Shown here piece after piece: positions 1 to 6,394 of a DNA stretch of 6,501 nucleotides. The translations under genes were made by a program, and so were the position numbers. This DNA is from HGM11788 sp964654945 (GTDB lineage: Bacteria; Bacillota; Clostridia; Lachnospirales; CAG-274). The notes under the pieces were generated by a model, which was given only the letters and a program-made list of their open reading frames with translations, was not told the DNA's origin and did not search any database. How positions within the stretch are numbered: the first letter of the stretch is position 1; every line of letters starts with the position of its first letter. The stretch is from contig CAZZLN010000071.1 of the NCBI GenBank assembly GCA_964654945.1, positions 1 through 6,501 of the forward strand. Direction: 5' to 3'.

Positions 1-12
1 GGGTGCTTTTTT
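1..12 (+). terminator. Possible right arm and T-tract of a terminator from an upstream gene (partial)
   Basis: The window opens with GGGTGC followed by six T residues, the form of the 3' arm and U-tract of a rho-independent terminator. The left arm would lie before the window, so the hairpin cannot be confirmed. All three forward frames hit a stop codon within about 35 bases, so no coding tail of an upstream gene is visible, which fits an intergenic start. Confidence 0.35.
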
Positions 13-253
13 AGTACAGAAAAGTGGTGATTGATAAGCAGACGCAGCAAAAATAATAAAAGCGTGGAAATTTTGAGGGGAAATTTTCTCACAAAGAAAT
101 AAAATAATAGAACATTGTATAAATAATTATCAAGAAGAATATTTAACGGTTTATCTTCAAATGAAATGGTAAAAACAGCTAATGTTGCTTAATAAATTTT
201 GTGGACATTTAATATTGCAATTTAGAATTGATTTTAATTATTTTTACTTTATG
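13..253. other. AT-rich intergenic region without recognisable gene
   Basis: About 240 bases with frequent stop codons in the frames checked and no RNA gene that I recognise. The only structure seen is a direct repeat of GGAAATTTT at 66-74 and 79-87, which can fold into a weak, mismatched hairpin with a six-base loop. It is not followed by a T-tract and I assign it no function. Confidence 0.5.
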
Positions 254-282
254 TTGACACATACAAATAAGTGTGATATTAT
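254..282 (+). promoter_or_regulatory. Sigma-A type promoter of the lysine biosynthesis operon
   Basis: A perfect -35 box TTGACA (254-259) and a -10 box TATTAT (277-282) are separated by 17 bp. The -10 box is preceded by TGA, giving an extended -10 (TGn). Transcription would start near 289, only a few bases before the first helix of the lysine riboswitch at 294, which is the expected arrangement for a leader RNA. The promoter should drive asd, dapA and dapB and possibly the two genes after them. Confidence 0.85.
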
Positions 283-293
283 ATTTATATATA

Positions 294-461
294 AGATAGA
301 GGTGCATTTACATAAGTAAGCAGTTGAAGGCTAAGGAGAACCAATGAGGCCTGCTGAAAGGGGAAAATGCCGAAGATAAAAATCACTCCTTTGGTTTTGT
401 ATCTGGTTTGTGTGGTTAACAGCCCGCCGACTGTCATTGATTATCCAATGGAGAGCTATCT
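294..461 (+). ncRNA. Lysine riboswitch (L-box) aptamer
   Basis: The segment has the conserved L-box blocks in order: AGAGGTGC (298-305), AGTAA (315-319), a GAAAGGGGAA block (356-365), GCCGAAG (369-375), and a closing GGAGAGCTATCT (450-461). Helix P1 forms from AGATAG (294-299) with CTATCT (456-461), six perfect pairs. A further hairpin, CATTG (435-439) with CAATG (446-450), fits P5. The length of 168 nt is normal for the class. In this family, bound L-lysine stabilises P1 and favours the downstream terminator, so the operon is switched off when lysine is abundant. Its place before asd-dapA-dapB agrees with that role. Confidence 0.93.
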
Positions 462-491
462 GTGGTTTTGTGCTGCACAGGTTGGCTTTTT
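450..491 (+). promoter_or_regulatory. Predicted antiterminator of the lysine riboswitch
   Basis: The 3' strand of P1 can pair instead with the 5' half of the terminator. Residues 450-458 (GGAGAGCTA) pair with 483-491 (TGGCTTTTT), with some G-U pairs, and stack on a perfect inner stem CTGTG (460-464) with CACAG (476-480). This fold excludes both P1 and the terminator stem, which is what an OFF-with-lysine switch requires. The pairing was found by eye and no folding energy was calculated. Confidence 0.65.
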
Positions 492-510
492 AGTCAGCCT
501 TTTTATTTTA
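479..510 (+). terminator. Riboswitch-controlled intrinsic terminator
   Basis: The stem GGTTGGC (480-486) pairs with GTCAGCC (493-499), including two G-U pairs, around a six-base loop. A479-T500 can extend it, and it is followed by TTTTTATTTTA. It lies 18 bases after P1 and 58 bases before the asd start codon. The usual reading is a transcription-attenuation terminator used when the aptamer is lysine-bound. Confidence 0.88.
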
Positions 511-567
511 TATTTATGTATTAGCATACTGATTAAAACATAAAATTTATGAGAGGACGAAAAGAAA

Positions 568-1650
568 ATGAAACAGTTTAATGTAGGTATTATTGGTGCT
601 ACAGGTATGGTTGGTCAGAGATTTTCTCTTTTGCTTGATAATCACCCTTGGTTTAATGTAGCTGCAGTTGCAGCAAGCTCACGTTCAGCAGGCAAAAAGC
701 TTAAAGATGCAGTTGAGGGCAGATGGGCAATGACTGAACCCCTGCCTGATAAAATAGGAGAACTTGTTGTAATGGACGCTTCTGCTGATGTTGAAAAAAT
801 TGCATCAATGGTTGATTTTGTGTTTTGTGCAGTTGATATGAAAAAAGATGAAATCAGAGCTTTAGAAGAAAAATATGCTAAAGCTGAATGTCCCGTAGTC
901 AGCAACAACTCTGCACACAGGGGCACTCCTGATGTGCCGATGGTAGTCCCTGAGCTTAATCCTGAGCATATTGAAATTATTGAAGCACAGAAAAAAAGAT
1001 TAGGAACTAAAAGAGGTTTTATAGCTGTTAAGTCTAACTGTTCATTACAGAGCTATGTTCCTGCTTTGCACCCTTTAAGAAAATTTGGCATTAAGAATGT
1101 CTTAGCTTGTACATATCAGGCTATTTCAGGTGCGGGAAAGACCTTTGAAAGATGGCCTGAAATGATTGATAATGTTATACCTTATATTGGCGGAGAGGAA
1201 GAAAAATCCGAGCAGGAGCCATTAAAAATATGGGGTAAGATTAATGGAAATGTTATTGAAAATGCCGCAACTCCAAATATCACAACTCAGTGTTTAAGAG
1301 TTGCAGTGTCAGACGGTCATACTGCTGCAGTATTTGTAAGCTTTGAAAACAAGCCGTCAAAGGAAGAAATTCTTAATATATGGAAGAATTTCAGCGGTGT
1401 TCCGCAAAAATTAGAGCTTCCATCCGCTCCAAAGCAGTTTATACATTATTTTGAAGAAAATGACAGACCACAGGCTAAGCTTGACAGAATGCTTGAAAAT
1501 GGTATGGCTGTATCAATAGGAAGATTAAGAGAAGATAAGCAGTATGATTATAAGTTTGTTTGTCTTTCACATAATACATTAAGAGGTGCTGCAGGCGGTG
1601 CAGTTTTAATGGCTGAGCTTCTTGCTGCAAAGGGTTATTTTGACAGATAA
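568..1650 (+). CDS. asd: Aspartate-semialdehyde dehydrogenase
   Basis: Reduces L-aspartyl-4-phosphate with NADPH to L-aspartate-4-semialdehyde in the cytoplasm, the branch-point metabolite for lysine/diaminopimelate, threonine and methionine. The 360-residue protein starts with a nucleotide-binding motif GATGMVGQRF (10-19). It carries the catalytic cysteine in KSNCSLQ (Cys158), a conserved Gln184 in TYQAISGAG, and the active-site histidine in RVAVSDGHTA (His251). The sequence style (NHPWF near 25-29, RWPEMIDN near 195-202) matches the family typical of archaea and fungi (asd_EA type) that many Clostridia also carry, rather than the E. coli type. The ATG is preceded by GAGAGGA (551-557) at 10-base spacing. 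It is the first gene after the lysine riboswitch, and dapA follows after 27 bp. Product assignment is secure; the clade assignment is from memory of the family. Confidence 0.95.
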   Translation: MKQFNVGIIGATGMVGQRFSLLLDNHPWFNVAAVAASSRSAGKKLKDAVEGRWAMTEPLPDKIGELVVMDASADVEKIASMVDFVFCAVDMKKDEIRALEEKYAKAECPVVSNNSAHRGTPDVPMVVPELNPEHIEIIEAQKKRLGTKRGFIAVKSNCSLQSYVPALHPLRKFGIKNVLACTYQAISGAGKTFERWPEMIDNVIPYIGGEEEKSEQEPLKIWGKINGNVIENAATPNITTQCLRVAVSDGHTAAVFVSFENKPSKEEILNIWKNFSGVPQKLELPSAPKQFIHYFEENDRPQAKLDRMLENGMAVSIGRLREDKQYDYKFVCLSHNTLRGAAGGAVLMAELLAAKGYFDR

Positions 1651-1677
1651 TTTTTTTATGGAAAGAGGGGTAATATT

Positions 1678-2565
1678 ATGAAAAATACTTTATTTACAGG
1701 TGCAGGTGTAGCTATTGTTACTCCATTTAATGAAGATAAGAGCGTTAATTATGATGCTCTTGGAAATATGCTTGAATATCAGATTGAAAATTCTACAGAC
1801 GCAATTATTATCTGCGGCACTACCGGTGAAGCATCAACATTAACTGATGATGAGCAGATAAGTGTTATTAAGTATACTGTTGAGAAGGTCAATAAAAGAA
1901 TTCCTGTTATTGCAGGTGCCGGCAGTAATGACACACGTCATGGTATGGAGCTTTGCAAACAGTGTGAGAATGTTGGAGCAGACGGACTTCTTATTGTAAC
2001 TCCTTATTACAACAAAACAACCCAGAAAGGTCTTGTTAAGTATTATAAGAATATGGCAGGCACTGTAAAGCTTCCTGTTATTATGTATTCCGTAGCGGGA
2101 AGAACAGGACTTAATATTCAGCCTAAAACAGTTTTAGAGCTTTCCGAGGTTGAAAATATAGTTGCTATTAAAGAAGCCAGCGGAAATATTTCACAGGTTG
2201 CGGAAATTGCTGCTTTATGCGGTGATAATATTGATATTTACAGTGGAAATGACGATCAGATTGTGCCTCTGCTTTCTTTAGGGGGAAAGGGTGTAATCTC
2301 TGTTCTTTCAAATGTAGCTCCAAAATATACCCATGATATGGTTATGAGCTTTTTAAACGGGAATATAAAAAAGGCTGCAAAGATGCAGACCGGCTGTATT
2401 AATCTATGTAAGAATTTATTCAGTGAAGTTAATCCAATTCCCGTTAAGGCTGCTCTTAATATGATGGGTCTTAATGCAGGCAGCTACAGAGAGCCTTTAA
2501 TTGAAATGGAAGAAACAAATTATAACAATCTTAAAAAGGCTATGAAGGACTTTGGATTAATTTAA
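1678..2565 (+). CDS. dapA: 4-hydroxy-tetrahydrodipicolinate synthase
   Basis: Condenses pyruvate with aspartate semialdehyde, the product of the preceding gene, to form 4-hydroxy-tetrahydrodipicolinate, the first committed step to diaminopimelate and lysine. The 295-residue protein is a (beta/alpha)8-barrel aldolase of normal length. Visible signatures are GTTGE (47-51), TPYYNK (108-113), the catalytic Tyr137 in MYSVAGRTG with Arg142 binding the substrate carboxylate, and the Schiff-base Lys165 in AIKEASGN. All residues expected for catalysis are present; the usual Pro in the NVPGRTG-like motif is Ala140 here. The start ATG follows AGAGGGG (1664-1670) at seven-base spacing. Firmicute enzymes of this family often lack lysine feedback inhibition; control here is more likely through the leader riboswitch (inference). 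Confidence 0.96.
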   Translation: MKNTLFTGAGVAIVTPFNEDKSVNYDALGNMLEYQIENSTDAIIICGTTGEASTLTDDEQISVIKYTVEKVNKRIPVIAGAGSNDTRHGMELCKQCENVGADGLLIVTPYYNKTTQKGLVKYYKNMAGTVKLPVIMYSVAGRTGLNIQPKTVLELSEVENIVAIKEASGNISQVAEIAALCGDNIDIYSGNDDQIVPLLSLGGKGVISVLSNVAPKYTHDMVMSFLNGNIKKAAKMQTGCINLCKNLFSEVNPIPVKAALNMMGLNAGSYREPLIEMEETNYNNLKKAMKDFGLI

Positions 2566-2578
2566 AGAGGTGTTTACA

Positions 2579-3337
2579 TTGGTAAAAATTATAATGCACG
2601 GCTGTAACGGCAAAATGGGCAGAGTTATAGCCGATATTGTAAAAAATGATGCTGAAGCGGAAATTGTTGCCGGAGTTGATGTTGTTGCTGCAAATACAGA
2701 TTTTCCTGTTTTCACAAATATAAATGACTGTAATATTGAAGCTGATGCAATTATTGATTTTTCAACTGCAAGTGCAGTTCAATCGGTTGTAAAATACGGT
2801 GCAGATAAAAATATACCTGTTGTTATATGTACTACAGGTCTTGATGATAAAACTCTTGAAATGATGGAGGAAGCAAGCAGGTCTGTAGCAGTTTTCAGAA
2901 GCTTTAATATGAGTCTTGGAATCAATCTTCTTGCTGCAATTCTCAGAAAATACAGCAAAGAGCTTTATGATGCAGGATTTGATGTTGAAATTACAGAAAG
3001 ACATCATAATCAAAAAATTGATGCTCCAAGCGGCACTGCTATTATGCTTGGTGAAGCAGTAAATGAGGGTGTTGGCAATAAGCTTGAATTTGTATATGAT
3101 CGTTCTCAGATAAGAGAAAAAAGAACAAGACAACAGCTTGGATTTTCTTCAGTAAGAGGCGGTACCATTGTTGGTGACCACGAAGTTATATTTGCAGGAA
3201 AAGACGAGGTTGTTGAATTTAAACATTCAGCTCACAGCAAAGAAGTATTTGCAGTAGGTGCGGTAAAGGCAGCTAAGTTTATAAAGGGCAAGACTGCCGG
3301 TAAGTATGATATGCAGGATGTAATGAATGAAATTTGA
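2579..3337 (+). CDS. dapB: 4-hydroxy-tetrahydrodipicolinate reductase (TTG start)
   Basis: Reduces the DapA product with NAD(P)H to tetrahydrodipicolinate, the intermediate where the diaminopimelate variants diverge. With the start chosen here it has 252 residues, normal for the family. The N-terminus MVKIIMHGCNGKMGR holds the Rossmann nucleotide-binding loop (GCNGKMG, 8-14). The catalytic signature ERHHNQKIDAPSGTA lies at 140-154, with His142/His143 and Lys146. DFSTAS (60-65) and TTGLDD (85-90) are also typical. I chose TTG at 2579 because AAAGAGGTG (2564-2572) is an ideal ribosome binding site eight bases before it, and the protein then begins as DapB normally does. The in-frame GTG at 2570 lies inside that site and is unlikely to be used. 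The gap after dapA is 13 bp, suggesting coupled translation. Confidence 0.94.
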   Translation: MVKIIMHGCNGKMGRVIADIVKNDAEAEIVAGVDVVAANTDFPVFTNINDCNIEADAIIDFSTASAVQSVVKYGADKNIPVVICTTGLDDKTLEMMEEASRSVAVFRSFNMSLGINLLAAILRKYSKELYDAGFDVEITERHHNQKIDAPSGTAIMLGEAVNEGVGNKLEFVYDRSQIREKRTRQQLGFSSVRGGTIVGDHEVIFAGKDEVVEFKHSAHSKEVFAVGAVKAAKFIKGKTAGKYDMQDVMNEI

Positions 3338-3346
3338 TATATTTTA

Positions 3347-3364
3347 ACAATAAAAATTTATTGT
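3347..3364 (+). repeat. AT-only inverted repeat between dapB and the flippase-like gene
   Basis: ACAATAAA (3347-3354) and TTTATTGT (3357-3364) form a perfect 8-bp inverted repeat separated by two A residues, in the 68-bp gap after dapB. The stem has a single G-C pair and no clean T-tract behind it, so it would be a poor intrinsic terminator. It could be an operator, a weak RNA processing or pause site, or chance in AT-rich DNA. Confidence 0.4.
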
Positions 3365-3405
3365 ATTGATATTTTATTGAATTGCCTGACAAAGTAGGTG
3401 AATTT

Positions 3406-4449
3406 GTGAAAAACAGAAAAACAATTCTCGAATCCTGTATATTGTTGGTGCTTTTAGCTTTAACACTTAGCTTTTTACTTAGAAATCAGGATATGACACA
3501 TATTTTTTATATAATACGAAACTGTAATCCTGTTTACATAATTGCTGCTTTTATAATGATGGCATTTTATGTTTATGTAGGCGGATATGAGGTTTATATG
3601 TTTATGAAAAAACGTGGATATAAAATGTCGGTTTTCAGATGCTTTAAATACGGATTTACCGAAGTTTTTTTCAGCTCAATAACACCTTCAAGCACAGGGG
3701 GACAGCCTATGATGGCAATTACTATGAGAAATGAAGGCTATCCTCTTACGGAAACTGCTCCTGCACTTCTTGCTATTACAGGACTTTACAAAACAGGAGT
3801 TATAATTTTGGGAATTATTGCCTGCATAGCTTTTGGTGATAAAATATTCAATATTGCCGATGGCTGGGTAATAGTTTTGTTTTGCTTTGGCTTTGTTGCG
3901 AATATAGTTATTATTGCGTTTGTGTGTCTGTTTCTTTTTTCAAACAGGTTTATATGGTCTATATTCAAGTTTGTTTTGACTGTTGGAACAAAATTAAGAA
4001 TTATTAAACACAGAGAAAAAACAGAGAACTTTTTCAGAAATAAAAAGGCGGAATATATAGCTTGTGCAAACTATATGAAAGAAGAACCTATAGTACCCTT
4101 TAAGGTATTTATAGTTACTGTTCTGCAAAGACTGGCGTTTGCTTCTGTAGGTGCTTTTGTGTACAAGGCACTTAATATTAATGATGTAAGCTTTGTGTAT
4201 ATTATTTCAATTCAGATTATTGTAGCAATAGCAGTTGAGCTTATGCCTTTGCCGGGAGCCGTTGGAATAAACGAAACAGTTTTTCTGTCCTTTTATTTTA
4301 ATATATATAAAACGCCTGAGCTTTTAAATGCAGGATTGCTTTTGACAAGAGGTATTAATTTTTATTTACTTTTTATTGCAAGTGCACTATTTGTAAATAT
4401 CTGTTATATATTTAATATAGCTAAAAGCCTTAGAAATAAAGGGAGATGA
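3406..4449 (+). CDS. Flippase-like integral membrane protein (MprF N-domain / YbhN family, UPF0104)
   Basis: A 347-residue polytopic membrane protein with about seven to eight hydrophobic segments, for example near residues 7-25, 43-58, 118-143, 154-178, 234-255, 262-280 and toward the C-terminus. Family hallmarks are SSITPSSTGGQP (90-101) and PLPGAVGINE (281-290), both characteristic of the flippase-like domain shared with the N-terminal half of lysylphosphatidylglycerol synthase MprF. The aminoacyl-transferase half of MprF (full length about 840 residues) is absent, so it should not be called a lysyl-PG synthase. A role in lipid or polyprenyl-linked substrate translocation is inference. I prefer the GTG at 3406 because AGGTG (3396-3400) lies five bases before it. 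A TTG at 3382 would add eight residues but has no ribosome binding site. pssA follows after 6 bp, which supports a phospholipid-related role. Confidence 0.85.
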   Translation: MKNRKTILESCILLVLLALTLSFLLRNQDMTHIFYIIRNCNPVYIIAAFIMMAFYVYVGGYEVYMFMKKRGYKMSVFRCFKYGFTEVFFSSITPSSTGGQPMMAITMRNEGYPLTETAPALLAITGLYKTGVIILGIIACIAFGDKIFNIADGWVIVLFCFGFVANIVIIAFVCLFLFSNRFIWSIFKFVLTVGTKLRIIKHREKTENFFRNKKAEYIACANYMKEEPIVPFKVFIVTVLQRLAFASVGAFVYKALNINDVSFVYIISIQIIVAIAVELMPLPGAVGINETVFLSFYFNIYKTPELLNAGLLLTRGINFYLLFIASALFVNICYIFNIAKSLRNKGR

Positions 4450-4455
4450 TGCTAA

Positions 4456-5097
4456 ATGATAGGTTATTATAATTATTCGGTTATACTTACATATATTGGT
4501 TTATGCTCTGCTGTGTGCGGTATTAATATGGCACTGGACGGACATGGAAGCATAAGAGGTTCGCTTATTTGCCTTATGATTTGCGGTCTTTGTGATATGT
4601 TTGACGGCACTATTGCAAGAACCTGCAAAAGAAGCGATGATGCTAAAACCTTTGGTATGGAAATTGATTCACTCTGTGATCTCGTATGCTTTGGAGTGTA
4701 TCCTGTTATTATAGGCTATGGACTTGGAAACAGAAGCTTTGTAAGTGTTGCAGTAGGTATGTTTTTTGTGCTTGCGGCAGTTATAAGGCTTGGTTTTTTT
4801 AATGTTCAGGAAATTAACAGAAAAATTAACAATGAAGATAAAAGGACTAATTATACCGGACTTCCTGTTACAAGTGTAGCACTGCTTATTCCCTCAATTA
4901 TGCTTTTGGATTTATCAAATTATTTTTCAATTGTAAAGTATTATGATATTGTGCTTTTAGTAATCGGTATATGTTTTATATCACCTTTTAAGATTAAAAA
5001 GCTTTATCTTCAGGGACTTTTATGTCTTGCCTGTTTTGGTATTCTGGTATTCTGTCTTGTTGTTAAATATGGTCAGAGTATTCAGCTTGTGTATTGA
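4456..5097 (+). CDS. pssA: CDP-diacylglycerol-serine O-phosphatidyltransferase (phosphatidylserine synthase)
   Basis: Transfers the phosphatidyl group of CDP-diacylglycerol to L-serine, giving phosphatidylserine and CMP at the cytoplasmic membrane, the first step toward phosphatidylethanolamine. The 213-residue protein carries the CDP-alcohol phosphotransferase signature with Asp47, Asp50-Gly51, Ala54-Arg55, Gly67, Asp71 and Asp75. The stretch after it (DLVCFGVYP, 75-83), RLGFFNV (111-117) and GLPVTS (135-140) are typical of PssA rather than PgsA. About six membrane segments are visible. Eleven residues separate Arg55 from Gly67, against the usual eight. The ATG is preceded by AAAGGGAG (4438-4445), inside the last codons of the preceding gene, so translation is probably coupled. 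Its last 16 bases overlap the end of dinB on the other strand. Another amino-alcohol acceptor cannot be wholly excluded. Confidence 0.88.
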   Translation: MIGYYNYSVILTYIGLCSAVCGINMALDGHGSIRGSLICLMICGLCDMFDGTIARTCKRSDDAKTFGMEIDSLCDLVCFGVYPVIIGYGLGNRSFVSVAVGMFFVLAAVIRLGFFNVQEINRKINNEDKRTNYTGLPVTSVALLIPSIMLLDLSNYFSIVKYYDIVLLVIGICFISPFKIKKLYLQGLLCLACFGILVFCLVVKYGQSIQLVY

Positions 5098-6296
5098 GGA
5101 TTTATAAGAGCCAAGTCGGGATTTGTAAGCATAATGCCTTTTTGCAGACTTGACCTGCCGTATTTATTTCTTATTTTATCTTTCATTTCTCCAAGTGCCT
5201 TGTTGTTTTTTATATTTTTTCTGCTGTTAAAAAGTGAAAGCTGTGATATTTCATTTTTACTAAGCTTTGAAGCTCTTATACTAAGGCTTCTTATGGAAAA
5301 CTTAGAATGTACATTATTTTTAAAAATATTAAGAGAATTTTTAAATATATCCTCTGCTGAATTTATTGGAGAAGAAAGGGCAGTCTGTCTTGAAAATGAA
5401 GAAAAGTCAGCATTTTTAATATCAAGATGAATACATGAACAATAAAAACCCTTGCTTCTCATTCTTTCAGAAACCCTTTCACTTAAAAGCATAAGTATTA
5501 CCTTTACGTCATCTGTTTTTGTAAGGTCATAGGGTGCTGTAGTGCCGTTGCCTATGCTTTTAACCTCTCTTTCTTTAATATATTCTCTCACTGTTTCCTC
5601 GTCTTTGCCCTGAGCATATCTCTGAAGGGCAGTTCCGTTTTTTCCTAAATGATTTGCTATAATATTGCTGTCAGCCATAGCAAGCTCACCTATTGTGTGT
5701 ATGTTAAGTGAATTTAGCTTTTTTGTTGCAGACGGACCTGCGTACAAAAGTTCGTTTATGTTTAAATTCCATACAATATTCTTAAAATTTTTATAATCTA
5801 TTACTGTTATGGCATCAGGCTTTTTTAAATCAGAGCCGAGTTTTGCAAATATTTTATTAAAGGAAACACCTATAGATACAGTTATACCTATTTCATTTTT
5901 AACTCTGTTTTTTATTTCTTCTGCAATGTTGTATCCATTTTTAAAAATATTAATACTTTCAGTAACATCAAGCCAACATTCGTCAATGCCAAAAGGCTCT
6001 ATTTGAGATGTATAGTCATAATAAATTTCTTTTACACTGTTTGAAATTTCAATATATCTGTCATAATGAGGAGGCAAAAATACAATATCAGGGCATTTAA
6101 GCTTTGCTTCCCATAAGGCTTCGCCTGTTTTTACGCCATAGCTTTTAGCGAGCATATTTTTAGCAAGAATAATGCCATGTCTTTTATCGGGATTGCCTGA
6201 AACAGCAACAGGCTTGTTTTTATATTGAGGGTTATCAAGGCATTCAACACTTGCATAAAAATTGTTAAGGTCGGAATGGAGAATAATTTTTTGCAT
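5082..6296 (-). CDS. dinB: DNA polymerase IV (Y-family translesion polymerase)
   Basis: An error-prone polymerase that copies past damaged bases, recruited to stalled forks by the beta clamp. The 404-residue protein begins MQKIILHSDLNNFYASVE: Asp9 is the first metal ligand and Tyr14 the likely steric gate. The second acidic pair is Asp105-Glu106 in PFGIDECWLDV, where Gly replaces the common Ser of SIDE. A thumb helix-hairpin-helix lies near 181-206 (LLYAGPSATKKL), the little-finger domain follows, and an excellent clamp-binding motif QLSLF sits at 352-356 before a basic tail. I chose ATG at 6296 because AGAAGG (6305-6310) lies eight bases upstream. The in-frame GTG at 6305, giving three more residues, overlaps that site. 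The promoter carries LexA-like boxes. It converges on pssA. I see no truncation or lost catalytic residue. Confidence 0.95.
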   Translation of the reverse strand: MQKIILHSDLNNFYASVECLDNPQYKNKPVAVSGNPDKRHGIILAKNMLAKSYGVKTGEALWEAKLKCPDIVFLPPHYDRYIEISNSVKEIYYDYTSQIEPFGIDECWLDVTESINIFKNGYNIAEEIKNRVKNEIGITVSIGVSFNKIFAKLGSDLKKPDAITVIDYKNFKNIVWNLNINELLYAGPSATKKLNSLNIHTIGELAMADSNIIANHLGKNGTALQRYAQGKDEETVREYIKEREVKSIGNGTTAPYDLTKTDDVKVILMLLSERVSERMRSKGFYCSCIHLDIKNADFSSFSRQTALSSPINSAEDIFKNSLNIFKNNVHSKFSIRSLSIRASKLSKNEISQLSLFNSRKNIKNNKALGEMKDKIRNKYGRSSLQKGIMLTNPDLALINPQYTS

Positions 6297-6316
6297 AAAG
6301 TACACCTTCTTTATTA

Positions 6317-6328
6317 AAACTTATGTTC
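6317..6328 (-). promoter_or_regulatory. LexA-like SOS box, downstream copy
   Basis: Read on the - strand, GAAC-ATAA-GTTT matches the Gram-positive LexA half-site pattern GAAC-N4-GTTY. It lies just after the predicted dinB transcription start (near 6331) and before the ribosome binding site, where a bound repressor could block promoter clearance. It is one of two such boxes, with centres 33 bp apart. Confidence 0.6.
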
Positions 6329-6337
6329 TATAAAATC

Positions 6338-6366
6338 ATTATATCACTAGAACATCTGTTTGTAAA
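6338..6366 (-). promoter_or_regulatory. dinB promoter
   Basis: On the - strand a -35 box TTTACA (6361-6366) and a perfect -10 box TATAAT (6338-6343) are separated by 17 bp. TGA in front of the -10 box makes it an extended -10. Transcription would start near 6331, leaving a leader of about 35 nt with AGAAGG before the ATG at 6296. Confidence 0.85.
6350..6361 (-). promoter_or_regulatory. LexA-like SOS box inside the dinB promoter spacer
   Basis: The + strand reads GAAC-ATCT-GTTT, fitting GAAC-N4-GTTY of Gram-positive LexA operators. The site fills the spacer between the -35 and -10 boxes of dinB and touches the last base of the -35, the classical place for repression by occlusion. With dinB being a common SOS gene, LexA control is a well-supported inference. 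Confidence 0.75.
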
Positions 6367-6394
6367 GTGAAAATTTATGACAATTTTATATATT

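Noticed and set aside
64..92. Weak hairpin from the GGAAATTTT direct repeat
   Set aside because: The stem is short and mismatched with no T-tract, as expected by chance in AT-rich DNA.
109..124. Possible third LexA box containing GAACATTG near 110
   Set aside because: The second half-site reads TATA instead of GTTY, so it does not fit the operator.
344..379. Short frame starting ATG at 344 that could be a leader peptide
   Set aside because: It lies wholly within the folded riboswitch core and has only 11 codons. Its bases are explained by conserved RNA motifs and it lacks a run of lysine codons.
642..926. Open frame of 94 codons on the - strand inside asd
   Set aside because: Fully inside a strongly supported gene, no recognisable family motif, and the composition is that of a complementary-strand shadow.
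2762..3133. Open frame of 123 codons on the - strand inside dapB
   Set aside because: Lies opposite conserved catalytic motifs of dapB and shows low-complexity Ser/Cys/Ile-rich sequence without a motif.
3786..3968. Open frame of 60 codons on the - strand inside the flippase-like gene
   Set aside because: Lies opposite membrane-segment codons of a supported gene and has no motif of its own.
3406..4449. Lysyl-phosphatidylglycerol synthase (MprF)
   Set aside because: Only the flippase-like membrane domain is present; the C-terminal aminoacyl-transferase domain is missing and the gene ends cleanly before pssA.
5134..5430. Open frame of 98 codons on the + strand opposite dinB
   Set aside because: Leu/Phe/Ser-rich product resembling a membrane protein only because it is the reverse complement of the Lys/Asn/Glu-rich dinB tail.
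5809..6006. Open frame of 65 codons on the + strand opposite dinB
   Set aside because: Shadow of the conserved polymerase palm region, with no independent support.
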